Part shown: one piece after another, positions 1 through 8,238 of the stretch
Layout: each line of letters opens with the position of its first letter
Position numbering within the stretch: the stretch's first letter is position 1
Assembly (NCBI RefSeq): GCF_004348115.1
Contig: NZ_QPFB01000001.1
Location: 2,528,773 to 2,592,772 of the forward strand
DNA length: 64,000 nucleotides
From: Stenotrophomonas sp. ATCM1_4
GTDB lineage: Bacteria > Pseudomonadota > Gammaproteobacteria > Xanthomonadales > Xanthomonadaceae
Direction of reading: 5' to 3'
Notes under the pieces: generated by a model
Seen by the model: only the letters and a program-made list of their open reading frames with translations
Told to the model about the DNA's origin: nothing
The model's database searches: none
Program-made: the position numbers and the translations under genes

Positions 1-2168
1 CGTATGGCAACCGCATCAATGCCAGCTTCGTCGACAAGTTCGCCGACGACACCATCGGCCTGGCGATCGGTTACTCCCACTCGGAGATGTCCAAGCAGGA
101 GAACCAGGTCGGCCTGTACGAGCCGTGGCAGGCGCTGGGGGGCGATGACTGGCGCCCGGGCGTCGCCGCCGGCACCTACTATTCCGACGGCATCAAGGCA
201 CTGCGCCGCACCGGCCACTCCAAGCGCGACGGCGTGATGGCTACCCTGCAGTTCCGTCCCAACAACACCTGGACGAGCACGCTGGACGCCTTCTACACCA
301 AGGCCAAGGAGTACGACACCGCCAACCAGCTGGAAATCCACCTGGGCGACTACAACGGCGGCTACGGCCGGCTGGATGTCACCGACGTGGTGGTCAACGA
401 CAACGGCAGCTTCGTCAGCGGCACCGCGCACAACGTCTACCCGCTGGTGCGCGGCATGTACAACCACCGCGAAGACAGCATCAAGGCACTGGGCTGGAAC
501 AACGAGTTCAACTTCGAGCGCGTGCGCGTGGTGGCCGACGTCAGCTGGTCCAAGGCCGAGCGCGACGAGATCAACCTGGAGAACAACCTGCAGCTGTTGC
601 CGGCACCACAGCTGGATTCGGTCAAGCTCAACTTCGGTGGCGGCAGCTTCCCGCAGTTTACCCCGGGCATGGACTACTCCGACTACAGCAAGCTGTACCT
701 GACCAACACCATCTATGGCTCGGGCTACGGCAAGACCCCGCACGTGGACGACGAGCTGAAGGGCGTCAAGCTGATGGCGACCTTCCCGGTGCCGGACGGC
801 TTCAACTGGTTCTCCGACTTCGACGTGGGCGTGAACTACGCCGACCGCAGCAAGAACAAGACCCAGGCCGAAGGCAACATCAACCTCGGCGCGCAGGGCA
901 TCACCAGCATCGCCGGCGACCTGCAGTACAAGCCGGTCAACCTGGGCTTTGCCGGTGCCGGCTACATCCCGGCCTGGAACGTGCCCGCCGCCGTGGCACG
1001 CTACATGGTGTTCAACCCGACCACCACCGAGAGCTACCTGATCCCGAAGCAGTGGACGGTGGACGAGGAGATCACCACCACCTTCCTGCGTGCCAACATC
1101 AGCACCCAGATCGGCTCGATCCCGGTGCGCGGCAACGTCGGCATCCAGGCCCAGCACGTGCGCCAGTCCTCCAGCTCGAACTACTGGGATGGCGGCCAGC
1201 CGGTCGGCAGCCAGGTCATCCCGATCAACGAAGGCAAGAGCTACCTCGACTTCCTGCCGAGCCTGAACCTGGCCTTCGAACTGCCGGCCGAGAACACCGT
1301 GCGCTTCGCCCTGGCCCGCCAGGTCGCACGCCCGCGCGTGGATGAGCTGCGCGCGTCGATGGAATTCGGCGTGGACACCAACAACGGCAAGCCCGGCGCC
1401 AGCGGCGGCAACCCGAACCTGGACCCGTGGGTGGCCAACGCGGTCGACCTGTCCTGGGAGAAGTACTTCGGCAACAAGGCCTACGTGGCTGCCGCGGTGT
1501 TCTACAAGGACCTGAAGACCTACATCTACACCGAGAAGCGCGACGGCTACGACTTCACCCAGCAGGTCGATGCCTGGCTGGAAGCCAACGCCATTTCGCT
1601 GCCGCCGGGCGTGGTGGTCGACAAGACCGGCACCTACACCGCGCCGTTCAACGGCAATGGTGGCAGCCTGCGCGGCGCCGAGCTGACCGCCTCGCTGCCG
1701 CTGGACCTGTTCTTCGAAGGCCTGCGCGGCTTCGGCGTAGTCGCCAGCGCCAGCTTCAACGACAGCAACATCACCATTCCACCGGACCCGGGCACCACCT
1801 CCAGCGTCGGCTCCGAGCCGATCATGCTACCGGGCCTGTCCAAGCGCGTGTACAACTTCACCGCCTACTACGAGAACAGTGGCTTCGAAGTGCGCCTGAA
1901 CCAGCGCAAGCGCTCGGACTTCATCGGTGAGATCGGCAACTTCAACGGCAACCGCACCCTGCGTTACGTCAAGGGCGAGGACGTGCTGGATGCGCAGGTG
2001 GGCTACAGCTTCGGCGACGGCACGATGTTCAAGGGCCTGAGCCTGTTCCTGCAGGCCAGCAACCTGACCAACTCCAAGTACGAGACCTATGCCGGCAGCA
2101 AGGACCGTCCGCTGGAAACCGTGGAATGGGGCCGCACCTACCAGGTCGGCGTGAACTACAAGTTCTAA
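1..2168 (+). CDS. TonB-dependent receptor, C-terminal part (5' truncated by window edge)
   Basis: The reading frame is open from base 3 with no in-window start, so the signal peptide, plug and first barrel strands lie outside. What remains (about 720 residues) is outer-membrane beta-barrel sequence: alternating hydrophobic strands, aromatic girdles and long polar loops, ending in a final strand with terminal Phe (QVGVNYKF), the usual recognition signal for barrel assembly. The style resembles the large TonB-dependent receptors of Xanthomonas and Caulobacter. It converges on an alpha-glucosidase gene, so maltodextrin uptake is a reasonable guess from context, but no substrate residue can be read here. 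A strong hairpin follows 24 bases after the stop. Confidence 0.9.
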   Translation, partial: YGNRINASFVDKFADDTIGLAIGYSHSEMSKQENQVGLYEPWQALGGDDWRPGVAAGTYYSDGIKALRRTGHSKRDGVMATLQFRPNNTWTSTLDAFYTKAKEYDTANQLEIHLGDYNGGYGRLDVTDVVVNDNGSFVSGTAHNVYPLVRGMYNHREDSIKALGWNNEFNFERVRVVADVSWSKAERDEINLENNLQLLPAPQLDSVKLNFGGGSFPQFTPGMDYSDYSKLYLTNTIYGSGYGKTPHVDDELKGVKLMATFPVPDGFNWFSDFDVGVNYADRSKNKTQAEGNINLGAQGITSIAGDLQYKPVNLGFAGAGYIPAWNVPAAVARYMVFNPTTTESYLIPKQWTVDEEITTTFLRANISTQIGSIPVRGNVGIQAQHVRQSSSSNYWDGGQPVGSQVIPINEGKSYLDFLPSLNLAFELPAENTVRFALARQVARPRVDELRASMEFGVDTNNGKPGASGGNPNLDPWVANAVDLSWEKYFGNKAYVAAAVFYKDLKTYIYTEKRDGYDFTQQVDAWLEANAISLPPGVVVDKTGTYTAPFNGNGGSLRGAELTASLPLDLFFEGLRGFGVVASASFNDSNITIPPDPGTTSSVGSEPIMLPGLSKRVYNFTAYYENSGFEVRLNQRKRSDFIGEIGNFNGNRTLRYVKGEDVLDAQVGYSFGDGTMFKGLSLFLQASNLTNSKYETYAGSKDRPLETVEWGRTYQVGVNYKF

Positions 2169-2192
2169 GCCGTTCTTGCCGGAAACACAGTC

Positions 2193-2220
2193 AAGGCCCG
2201 CTGCGTCTGCAGCGGGCCTT
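2193..2220 (+). terminator. Rho-independent-type hairpin after the receptor
   Basis: A perfect 12-bp stem (AAGGCCCGCTGC / GCAGCGGGCCTT) with a 4-base GTCT loop. It has no long T tract but sits immediately downstream of the receptor stop codon. Confidence 0.8.
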
Positions 2221-2444
2221 CTGCGTTGGTGGCAACGATGTCGTGGCGGGTTACCGGGATGCCGTGGTGGGGTACCGAGGAAGTGTTTCCGACCTGGCGG
2301 GAGTGCTGTCGAGGAGCAACCTGCTGGCACTGCACTGGTGCTGGTGCAGCAGCGGCGAACTCTGCCTGGGAAGTTGTGCCCTGATCTCCCCACAGGTGGG
2401 AATCACTTTGGCTTTGGCTTTTACTTTTGCTCTGCTCTGGCCTT

Positions 2445-2486
2445 GGCTTCGGCTTCGGCTTCGGCTTCGGCTTCGGCTTCGGCTTT
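2445..2486. repeat. Hexanucleotide tandem repeat (GGCTTC)6 plus one variant
   Basis: Six perfect copies of GGCTTC are followed by GGCTTT, inside a T/G/C-biased stretch. The 2221-2510 region around it holds no credible gene: the open frames there are repeat translations (Ala-Ser or Lys-Pro strings). A run of this kind can change copy number by slippage. Confidence 0.9.
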
Positions 2487-2510
2487 CGATTCAGCATTGG
2501 CCTTGGTCAT

Positions 2511-2639
2511 TCCCTTCTCCCGCTTGCGGGGGAAGGTGCCCGGAGGGCGGATGGGGGAGCTTTGGCTTGGCTTCAACGTTGGATTGCAGCCAAGAGCACC
2601 CTCACCCCAACCCCTCTCCCGTGAACGGGAGAGGGGCTT
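2511..2639. repeat. Composite palindromic (REP-like) element, two hairpins
   Basis: The left hairpin has arms TTCTCCCG / CGGGGGAA followed by GGTGCCCGGAGGGCGGATG. The right hairpin is CCCTCACCCCAACCCCTCTCCCG split by a short loop from CGGGAGAGGGG. The same pair in the same order recurs at 18244-18382 and in reverse orientation at 59158-59287. The element lies between the convergent receptor and alpha-glucosidase genes. Confidence 0.85.
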
Positions 2640-2726
2640 AAGCCACAGCAAAAGCCAAGCCAAAGCCACAGTAAAAGAAAAGGCGGAGATGCCATCTCCG
2701 CCTGCATGAAAGAGAGAAACGGGAAC

Positions 2727-4340
2727 TCAGCTGCGACGTGCGCAGTACACCGCGTTTCCAGGCAGTACCAGTTCGCCAGCTTCCAGCGCACCGGCCACTG
2801 GACCCGGCAGCGCCAAGGCCTGCCACTCCCCGGCCGGCAGCGCATGCCGCACCGTATCCCCTGACAGATTGAACGCCAGCAGCAAGGTCTCATCACCCGC
2901 CTGACGTTCGAACAACAACACCGGCTCAGTGCTGCCCAGGAAGCGGATCGTCCCCTCCACCAACGCCGGATGCGCCTTGCGCCAGCGCAGGAAGTTGCGG
3001 AAGGCATGCAGTGTCGAATCACCGTCCGCTTCCTGCGCCTGCACTGACAGCGCGCGGTGCTCGGCCGGAATCGGCAACCACGGTTTGCCCTGGGTGAAGC
3101 CGGCCAGGGCCTGGTCCGTCCACGGCATCGGCGTGCGGCAGCCGTCGCGGCCCTTGAAGTTCGGCCAGAAGGTGATGCCGTACGGGTCCTGCAGCGCCTC
3201 GAACGGCACGTCCGCCTCGCCCAGCCCCAGCTCCTCGCCCTGGTAGATGCAGACCGAGCCACGCAGCGAGCACACCAGCGCGACCAGCATCCTGGCCAGC
3301 TGCGGATTGGCCGGGTGGCCGCCCCAACGCGTCACTGCGCGCTGCACGTCGTGGTTGGACACCGCCCAGCACGGCCAGCCGTCGCGCATGGTCGCTTCCA
3401 GCTTTTCCACGGTGCTGCGGATGTACTCCACGCTGTAGTCGTCCACCAGCAGCTCGAAGCTGTAGCCCATGTGCAAGCGGCCCGGCGCGGTGTACTCGGC
3501 GGTGGTGGCCAGCGAATCCTCCGAGGAGATCTCGCCCAGCGTCACCGCGCCCGGGTACTGGTCCAGCAACGCGCGCAGGCGCTCCAGGAAGCCGATGTTC
3601 TCCGGGCGGGTGTTGTTGTAGTAGTGGTACTGGAAGGCGTATGGGTTGTCCGGGCTGAAGCCGCGGCCAACGCGCTGGTCTTCCGGCTTGGGCGGGTTGT
3701 CGCGCAGCTGCGCGTCGTGGAAGCAGAAGTTGATGGAATCCAGGCGGAACCCGTCCACGCCCCGGTCCAGCCAGAACTTCACGTAGTCCAGCGTCGCCTG
3801 CTGCACCGCCGGATTATGGAAATCCAGGTCCGGCTGCGAGGACAGGAAGTTGTGCAGGTAGTACTGGCGGCGGCGCGGTTCCCAGCGCCAGGCCACGCCG
3901 CCGAAGATCGACAGCCAGTTGTTCGGCGGCGTGCCGTCCTCGCGCGCGTCGGCCCACACGTACCAGTCGGCCTTGGGGTTGTCGCGGCTCTCGCGGCTTT
4001 CCTTGAACCAGGCGTGCTCCACCGAGGTGTGGCTGAACACCTGGTCGATCATCACCTTCAGGCCCAGCGCATGCGCCTTGGCCAGCAGGCGGTCGAAGTC
4101 GGCCAGGTTGCCGAACAACGGGTCGACGTCACGCTGGTCGGCGATGTCGTAGCCGAAATCGGCCATCGGCGACTTGAAGAACGGCGAGACCCAGATCGCA
4201 TCCACGCCCAGCGAGGCGATGTAGTCCAGGCGCTCGATGATGCCCGGCAGGTCGCCCACGCCATCCCCATCGGTATCCAGGTAACTGCGCGGATAGATCT
4301 GGTAGATGACGGCGCCGCGCCACCATGGAGTCTTCGACAT
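2727..4340 (-). CDS. aglA: Alpha-glucosidase, GH13 family (XgtA-like)
   Basis: Hydrolyses terminal alpha-1,4-linked glucose from maltose and maltodextrins, and in close relatives also transfers glucosyl groups to alcohols. The 537-residue protein begins MSKTPWWRGAVIYQIYPRS and shows the GH13 motifs: QVFSHTS near 100, GFRLDS with nucleophile Asp201, LGE with acid/base Glu270, and SNHD with Asp331. As I recall the Xanthomonas enzyme XgtA, Asp201 and Glu270 match its catalytic numbering. No signal peptide is seen, so it should act in the cytoplasm. The start at 4340 is preferred over an upstream one because GGAGGGGG precedes it and the family begins here. Two palindromes resembling LacI-family operators lie upstream. 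Confidence 0.93.
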   Translation of the reverse strand: MSKTPWWRGAVIYQIYPRSYLDTDGDGVGDLPGIIERLDYIASLGVDAIWVSPFFKSPMADFGYDIADQRDVDPLFGNLADFDRLLAKAHALGLKVMIDQVFSHTSVEHAWFKESRESRDNPKADWYVWADAREDGTPPNNWLSIFGGVAWRWEPRRRQYYLHNFLSSQPDLDFHNPAVQQATLDYVKFWLDRGVDGFRLDSINFCFHDAQLRDNPPKPEDQRVGRGFSPDNPYAFQYHYYNNTRPENIGFLERLRALLDQYPGAVTLGEISSEDSLATTAEYTAPGRLHMGYSFELLVDDYSVEYIRSTVEKLEATMRDGWPCWAVSNHDVQRAVTRWGGHPANPQLARMLVALVCSLRGSVCIYQGEELGLGEADVPFEALQDPYGITFWPNFKGRDGCRTPMPWTDQALAGFTQGKPWLPIPAEHRALSVQAQEADGDSTLHAFRNFLRWRKAHPALVEGTIRFLGSTEPVLLFERQAGDETLLLAFNLSGDTVRHALPAGEWQALALPGPVAGALEAGELVLPGNAVYCARRS

Positions 4341-4432
4341 CGAGCGCCCCCCTCCGGGCTTCAGGAGCCCCGCTGGGGGCTGAAAACAGATGCCGGTCAG
4401 CTTAGCGTCGCCACTTTGCCGGTGGTGTCGCT

Positions 4433-4446
4433 TGCATACGTATTCA
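4433..4446 (-). promoter_or_regulatory. Candidate LacI-family operator upstream of the alpha-glucosidase
   Basis: TGCATACGTATTCA is a 14-base near-palindrome with a central CG and TG...CA ends, close in shape to the TGNAANCGNTTNCA pattern of LacI-family operators. It lies 93 bases upstream of the alpha-glucosidase start. The regulator is not in the window, so the assignment is by resemblance only. Confidence 0.45.
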
Positions 4447-4448
4447 CT

Positions 4449-4494
4449 GGGCCGGAAGCGTTTCCGGCCCCCCGGGGCGCACACCGCCTATAAT
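4449..4494 (+). promoter_or_regulatory. Palindrome and -10 box upstream of ispB
   Basis: GGGCCGGAA and TTCCGGCCC (4449-4457, 4462-4470) form a perfect 9-bp inverted repeat around GCGT, again with a LacI-like AAGCGTTT centre. TATAAT at 4489-4494 is a consensus -10 box 26 bases before the ispB start. No good -35 box was found at the usual spacing. The palindrome could serve either divergent gene. Confidence 0.45.
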
Positions 4495-4520
4495 CGCCGG
4501 GTACCCCCAGAAGCAACCGT

Positions 4521-5519
4521 ATGAGCCTCGCCGAAGACCTCCGCCCCGCGCTGGGCCTGCCCGCCATCCAGACCCTTGCCGCGCCGGACATGGCCGAGGT
4601 CGATGCGCTGATCCGCCGCCGCCTGTCCTCGGACGTGGTGCTGATCAACCAGATCGCCGACCACATCATTTCCGCCGGCGGCAAGCGCCTGCGGCCGATG
4701 CTGGTGATGCTGGCCGGCCACGCGGTCGGCGGTGCCGGGCCGGAGCACCACCAGCTGGCGGCGATCATCGAGTTCATCCACACCTCGACCCTGCTGCACG
4801 ATGACGTGGTCGACGAATCGGACCTGCGCCGGGGCCGCAGCACCGCCAACGCGCTGTGGGGCAACGCGCCGAGCGTGCTGGTCGGTGACTTCCTGTACTC
4901 GCGCAGCTTCCAGCTGATGGTCGAGCTGGACCGCATGCCGGTGATGCAGATCCTGGCCGACACCACCAACCGCATCGCCGAGGGCGAGGTGCTGCAGCTG
5001 CTGCACGTGCACAACCCGGACACCGACGAGGCGGCCTACCTGCGCGTGATCGAGCGCAAGACCGCCGTGCTGTTCGCCGCCGGTACCCGCCTGGGTGCGC
5101 TGGCCACCGGTGCCGACGAGGCGGTGCAGCAGAAGCTGTTCGACTACGGCATGCACCTGGGCTATGCGTTCCAGATCGCCGACGACGTGCTGGACTACTC
5201 GGCCAACGCCGACGAGCTGGGCAAGAACCTGGGCGACGACCTGGCCGAGGGCAAGGCCACGTTGCCCCTGATCCACGCCATGGCCCATTCGGACGAAACC
5301 ACCCGCCAGCGCCTGCGCGAGATCGTGCAGAACGGCGATGCCACTGCCATGCCGGAAGTGCTGGCCGCCATCCATGCCACCGGCGGCCTGGACTACAGCC
5401 GCAAGCGTGCGATGGAATATGCCGACGCGGCCGAACAGGCGCTGGAAGGCCTGCCGGAAAGCGACGCCGTCGCCGCCCTGCGCGGCCTGGCCCGCTACGC
5501 CATCGAGCGCAGCCACTAA
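4521..5519 (+). CDS. ispB: Octaprenyl diphosphate synthase (long-chain polyprenyl synthase)
   Basis: Condenses farnesyl diphosphate with isopentenyl diphosphate units to give the C40-type side chain of ubiquinone. The 332 residues match the family length and carry GGKRLRP (53-59), the first aspartate-rich motif HDDVVD (93-98) and the second DDVLD (221-225), which bind the magnesium-diphosphate groups. The protein has no signal peptide and should act in the cytoplasm. A TATAAT box lies just upstream, and a small gene follows 3 bases after the stop, probably co-transcribed. The exact chain length of the product cannot be read from sequence. Confidence 0.95.
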   Translation: MSLAEDLRPALGLPAIQTLAAPDMAEVDALIRRRLSSDVVLINQIADHIISAGGKRLRPMLVMLAGHAVGGAGPEHHQLAAIIEFIHTSTLLHDDVVDESDLRRGRSTANALWGNAPSVLVGDFLYSRSFQLMVELDRMPVMQILADTTNRIAEGEVLQLLHVHNPDTDEAAYLRVIERKTAVLFAAGTRLGALATGADEAVQQKLFDYGMHLGYAFQIADDVLDYSANADELGKNLGDDLAEGKATLPLIHAMAHSDETTRQRLREIVQNGDATAMPEVLAAIHATGGLDYSRKRAMEYADAAEQALEGLPESDAVAALRGLARYAIERSH

Positions 5520-5522
5520 GCC

Positions 5523-5768
5523 ATGGCGGTCGAAGGCTTCAGCGCCGAAGAGCGCGCCGTGCTGCTGGCGGTGAAGGGCGTGGGTGCCACCGTGGTGGCA
5601 AGGCTGGAGCAACTGGGCTTCCACTCGCTGGCACAGCTGGCCGACGCCGAGACGATGGACATCGTGACCCAGGCCTCGGCCATGCTGGGCAGCAGCTGCT
5701 GGCGCAACAGTCCGCAGGCCCGCGCGGCGATCAGCGGCGCCATCGACGCCGCCCGCAAAGCCCGGTAA
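5523..5768 (+). CDS. Small helix-hairpin-helix protein (Cdd1/'pathogenicity locus'-like)
   Basis: An 81-residue protein whose centre, VKGVGATVVARLEQLGFHSLAQLADA (split here by meaning: the GVG turn at 20-22 between two helices), is a helix-hairpin-helix of the kind found in the Cdd1 family and in DNA-binding proteins. The rest is short helices ending in Arg/Lys. It starts 3 bases after ispB, so it is likely translated from the same message. Its role is unknown; the motif suggests nucleic-acid contact, but many Cdd1-like proteins are uncharacterised. Confidence 0.7.
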   Translation: MAVEGFSAEERAVLLAVKGVGATVVARLEQLGFHSLAQLADAETMDIVTQASAMLGSSCWRNSPQARAAISGAIDAARKAR

Positions 5769-5845
5769 TCGCGTGACGCGCCAGAGCGGAGCCATGCATC
5801 CACTGATGCGTTGCCGGTAAGCCGAGCCTGGCCCGGCCCAAGCGG

Positions 5846-6643
5846 TCAATGCTCCAGGCGTTCTTCCAGGAAGTTGTCCATCATCTTCCATGCACGCTTG
5901 GCGGCGCGCGGGTCATACAGGCAGCCCGGCGGGCTGTTGGCATCGGATTCGGCGAAGCAATGCACCGCGCCGCTGAAGTTGACGAACTGCCAGTCCGCGC
6001 CGGCGCCGTCCATTTCCGTGCCGAACGCAGCGATGTCCTCGGCACTGACGCTCTGGTCGGCCGCGCCATTGAGCACCAGCATCGGCACCTTGCCACTGCC
6101 CGCAGCGGCCGGGCTCGGCGTGGACAAGCCGCCGTGCAGGCTCACCACGCCGGCCAGCGGCATGCCCGCGCGCGCCATCTCCAGCACCGTGGTACCGCCA
6201 AAGCAGAACCCCACCGCACCGATATGGGCGACATCCAGCGGTGCCTTGCCGGCCTGTGCTTTCAGCGCCGCCAGCGCGGCCTGGGCACGCGCACGCAGTT
6301 CGGCGCGGTTCTCGCGCAGCGGCTTGGAGGCCGCGGCGGCTTCATCGTTGTCCTTCGGGCGGACCTGCTTGCCGTAGACGTCGGCGACCAGCACCACGTA
6401 GTCGTCGCCGGCGATCTGCTCGGCCTTGGCGACGGCCGAGGCATTCACGCCCCGCCAGTTCGGCACCATCACCACGCCCGGGCGGCGCGCATCCCCGTCG
6501 TCGTCATAGACCAGCACCCCGCTGTAGGTGGCGCCGCCGTGCTGCCATTCGACCGGGCGCTGCTGCATTTTCGCCAAGGCCGGCATCGCCGCCGAAAGAC
6601 TCAAGGCCAACGCTGCCAACTGCCACTTTCGTGCTGCTTGCAT
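5846..6643 (-). CDS. Exported dienelactone-hydrolase-family protein
   Basis: A 265-residue alpha/beta-hydrolase with an N-terminal signal peptide ending near ALA (residue 24). The nucleophile elbow is GFCFGG, with Cys in place of Ser as in dienelactone hydrolase; the acid and His are likely in the VLNGAADQSV and GAVHCF segments near the C terminus. The substrate is unknown: many such exported proteins are general esterases or lactonases. The gene converges on ispB's small partner and has a repeat cluster upstream. Confidence 0.85.
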   Translation of the reverse strand: MQAARKWQLAALALSLSAAMPALAKMQQRPVEWQHGGATYSGVLVYDDDGDARRPGVVMVPNWRGVNASAVAKAEQIAGDDYVVLVADVYGKQVRPKDNDEAAAASKPLRENRAELRARAQAALAALKAQAGKAPLDVAHIGAVGFCFGGTTVLEMARAGMPLAGVVSLHGGLSTPSPAAAGSGKVPMLVLNGAADQSVSAEDIAAFGTEMDGAGADWQFVNFSGAVHCFAESDANSPPGCLYDPRAAKRAWKMMDNFLEERLEH

Positions 6644-6692
6644 GGGAGTGCTCCGGGTTGGGTTGTGTCGCGGAGTCTACGGGCAAACGCGG

Positions 6693-6800
6693 CCCTCACC
6701 CCAACCCCTCTCCCGTGAACGGGAGAGGGGCCAGTACGCTACGAGCCGCAGCAATCCGAGCCCCTCTCCCGTTCACGGGAGAGGGGTTGGGGTGAGGGGG
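6693..6800. repeat. Inverted pair of palindromic repeats
   Basis: One copy of CCCTCACCCCAACCCCTCTCCCG...CGGGAGAGGGG (6693-6730) faces a second copy in reverse (6761-6800), giving an almost perfect 108-base mirror. The unit is the one seen at 2598, 9187, 14411, 18352 and 59158. It sits between the murD2 stop (6832) and the dienelactone hydrolase promoter region. Confidence 0.9.
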
Positions 6801-6831
6801 AAGCTTCTGGCCCAAGGAGCCAGCGCCCCGC

Positions 6832-8238
6832 TCAGCCCACGCCCAATCCGGGAATCGCGCTGATCAGGTCCGGATCAAACCCGGCCAGTTCAGCGAAATG
6901 ACGACCACGCGCCACGTAGTCCTTGTAGGCACCAAAACTCGGTGCACCCGGCGACAGCAACACCACCCCGCCCTGCGTACCCAGTGCACCACGCGCCAGT
7001 TCCACCGCATGCGGCAGGTCGCCGCCGGCATGCAGGCCAAACCGGCCCTCATCGGCCAAGGGCTGCAGCAGGGCGTGGATGCGCGGACCATTGGCACCCA
7101 TGGTCACGATCTCCACCGGCGCGTCGTCGCGCATGTGCGCGGCGAAGTCGTGCCAGTCCACGCCGCGGTCATGCCCACCCACCAGCAGCGCGATGCGTTG
7201 CCCGGCGAAGCAGTCCAGCGCCGCCAGCGAGGCATGCGGCGTGGTGCTGATCGAATCATTGACCCAACGCAACCCGTCGCGCTCGCCCAGCGTCTGCAGG
7301 CGATTGGGCAGCGGACGGAAGCCCTGCACCGCCGGGGCCAAGGCCACCGCATCCAGGCCCATCGCTTCCAGCGCGGCCAGCACCGCGCACAGGTTGCCGC
7401 GGTTATGACGCCCCGGCAGTGGCGTGTTCGAGGTATCGAACACTGGCTGCGCACCGCGATGCACCACCTCGCCCACCATGTGCCAACCCTCGGGTTGGTT
7501 GAACCACACGATCTGGCTATGCGGCAGCTGCAGCGCGCGCAGGTGTTCGTCGGCGGCGTTGAGCACCGCGACACGCGGATGCCCGCCAGTCACCAGCGAC
7601 AGCTTGTCGTCGATGTAGCGCTGCTCGCTGCCGTGCCAATCCAGGTGTTCGGGAAAGAGGTTAAGCACGATCGCCACGTCCGGGCGCGCGCCGCTGCGCG
7701 CCACTTCGCCGGTCTGGTAACTGGACAGCTCCACCGCCCAGTAGTCCGGCGCCGGCTGCGGGTCCAGCACTTCCAGCAGCGGCAAGCCGATGTTGCCCAC
7801 CAGGCCGGTGCGATGCCCCGCCGCGCGCAGCAGGTGCGCCAGCAGCGAGGTGGTGGTGCTCTTGCCCTTGGTGCCGGTCACGCACACCGTGTTGGGCAGG
7901 TTGCCGTCGGCATCGGCGTGTTCGCTGAACCACAGCGAGGTACCGCCGATGAACTGCGTGCCCTGCGCGCTGGCCTGCTGCGCCGCGGGTGTGTACGGGC
8001 TGATGCCCGGCGACTTGATCACCACCTCGAAGCGCGACAGTGCCGCGCCCGTGATGTCGGTTTCCACCTGCAGCGCGCCCGCGCTTTCGGCACGCGCCTG
8101 CTCGGCCTCGGCCGGCGGGCAGAACAGCGTCAGCGACAGCCGTGGCAGGCGCTGGCGCAGTACCGCGAACGCGGCACGGCCCTCACGCCCCCAACCCCAC
8201 AGCGCGACGCGCTTGCCATCAAGCTGCGAAATTCGCAC
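6832..8238 (-). CDS. murD2: UDP-MurNAc-L-alanine--L-glutamate ligase MurD2
   Basis: Adds L-glutamate, rather than D-glutamate, to UDP-MurNAc-L-Ala; MurL then inverts the residue. The 468-residue protein is a Mur ligase with an N-terminal dinucleotide-like fold ([13 protein letters not shown], 11-23), the ATP loop GTKGKSTT (122-129) and HDRGVDW in the C-terminal domain. Assignment to MurD2 rather than MurD rests on the adjacent murL, the arrangement characterised in Xanthomonas oryzae. It starts with GTG at 8238 and overlaps the murL end by 20 bases, implying coupled translation. If murL were absent, ordinary MurD would be the alternative. Confidence 0.9.
   Translation of the reverse strand: MRISQLDGKRVALWGWGREGRAAFAVLRQRLPRLSLTLFCPPAEAEQARAESAGALQVETDITGAALSRFEVVIKSPGISPYTPAAQQASAQGTQFIGGTSLWFSEHADADGNLPNTVCVTGTKGKSTTTSLLAHLLRAAGHRTGLVGNIGLPLLEVLDPQPAPDYWAVELSSYQTGEVARSGARPDVAIVLNLFPEHLDWHGSEQRYIDDKLSLVTGGHPRVAVLNAADEHLRALQLPHSQIVWFNQPEGWHMVGEVVHRGAQPVFDTSNTPLPGRHNRGNLCAVLAALEAMGLDAVALAPAVQGFRPLPNRLQTLGERDGLRWVNDSISTTPHASLAALDCFAGQRIALLVGGHDRGVDWHDFAAHMRDDAPVEIVTMGANGPRIHALLQPLADEGRFGLHAGGDLPHAVELARGALGTQGGVVLLSPGAPSFGAYKDYVARGRHFAELAGFDPDLISAIPGLGVG

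Noticed and set aside
2165-2669. Short frames with Lys-Pro or Ala-Glu repeat translations
   Set aside because: They are readings of the GGCTTC tandem repeat and the palindromic element, not genes.
3057-4493. Long open frame opposite the alpha-glucosidase (478 codons, plus strand)
   Set aside because: It is an antisense shadow of a clear GH13 gene; the composition is Arg/Val/Ala-rich without any motif or signal.
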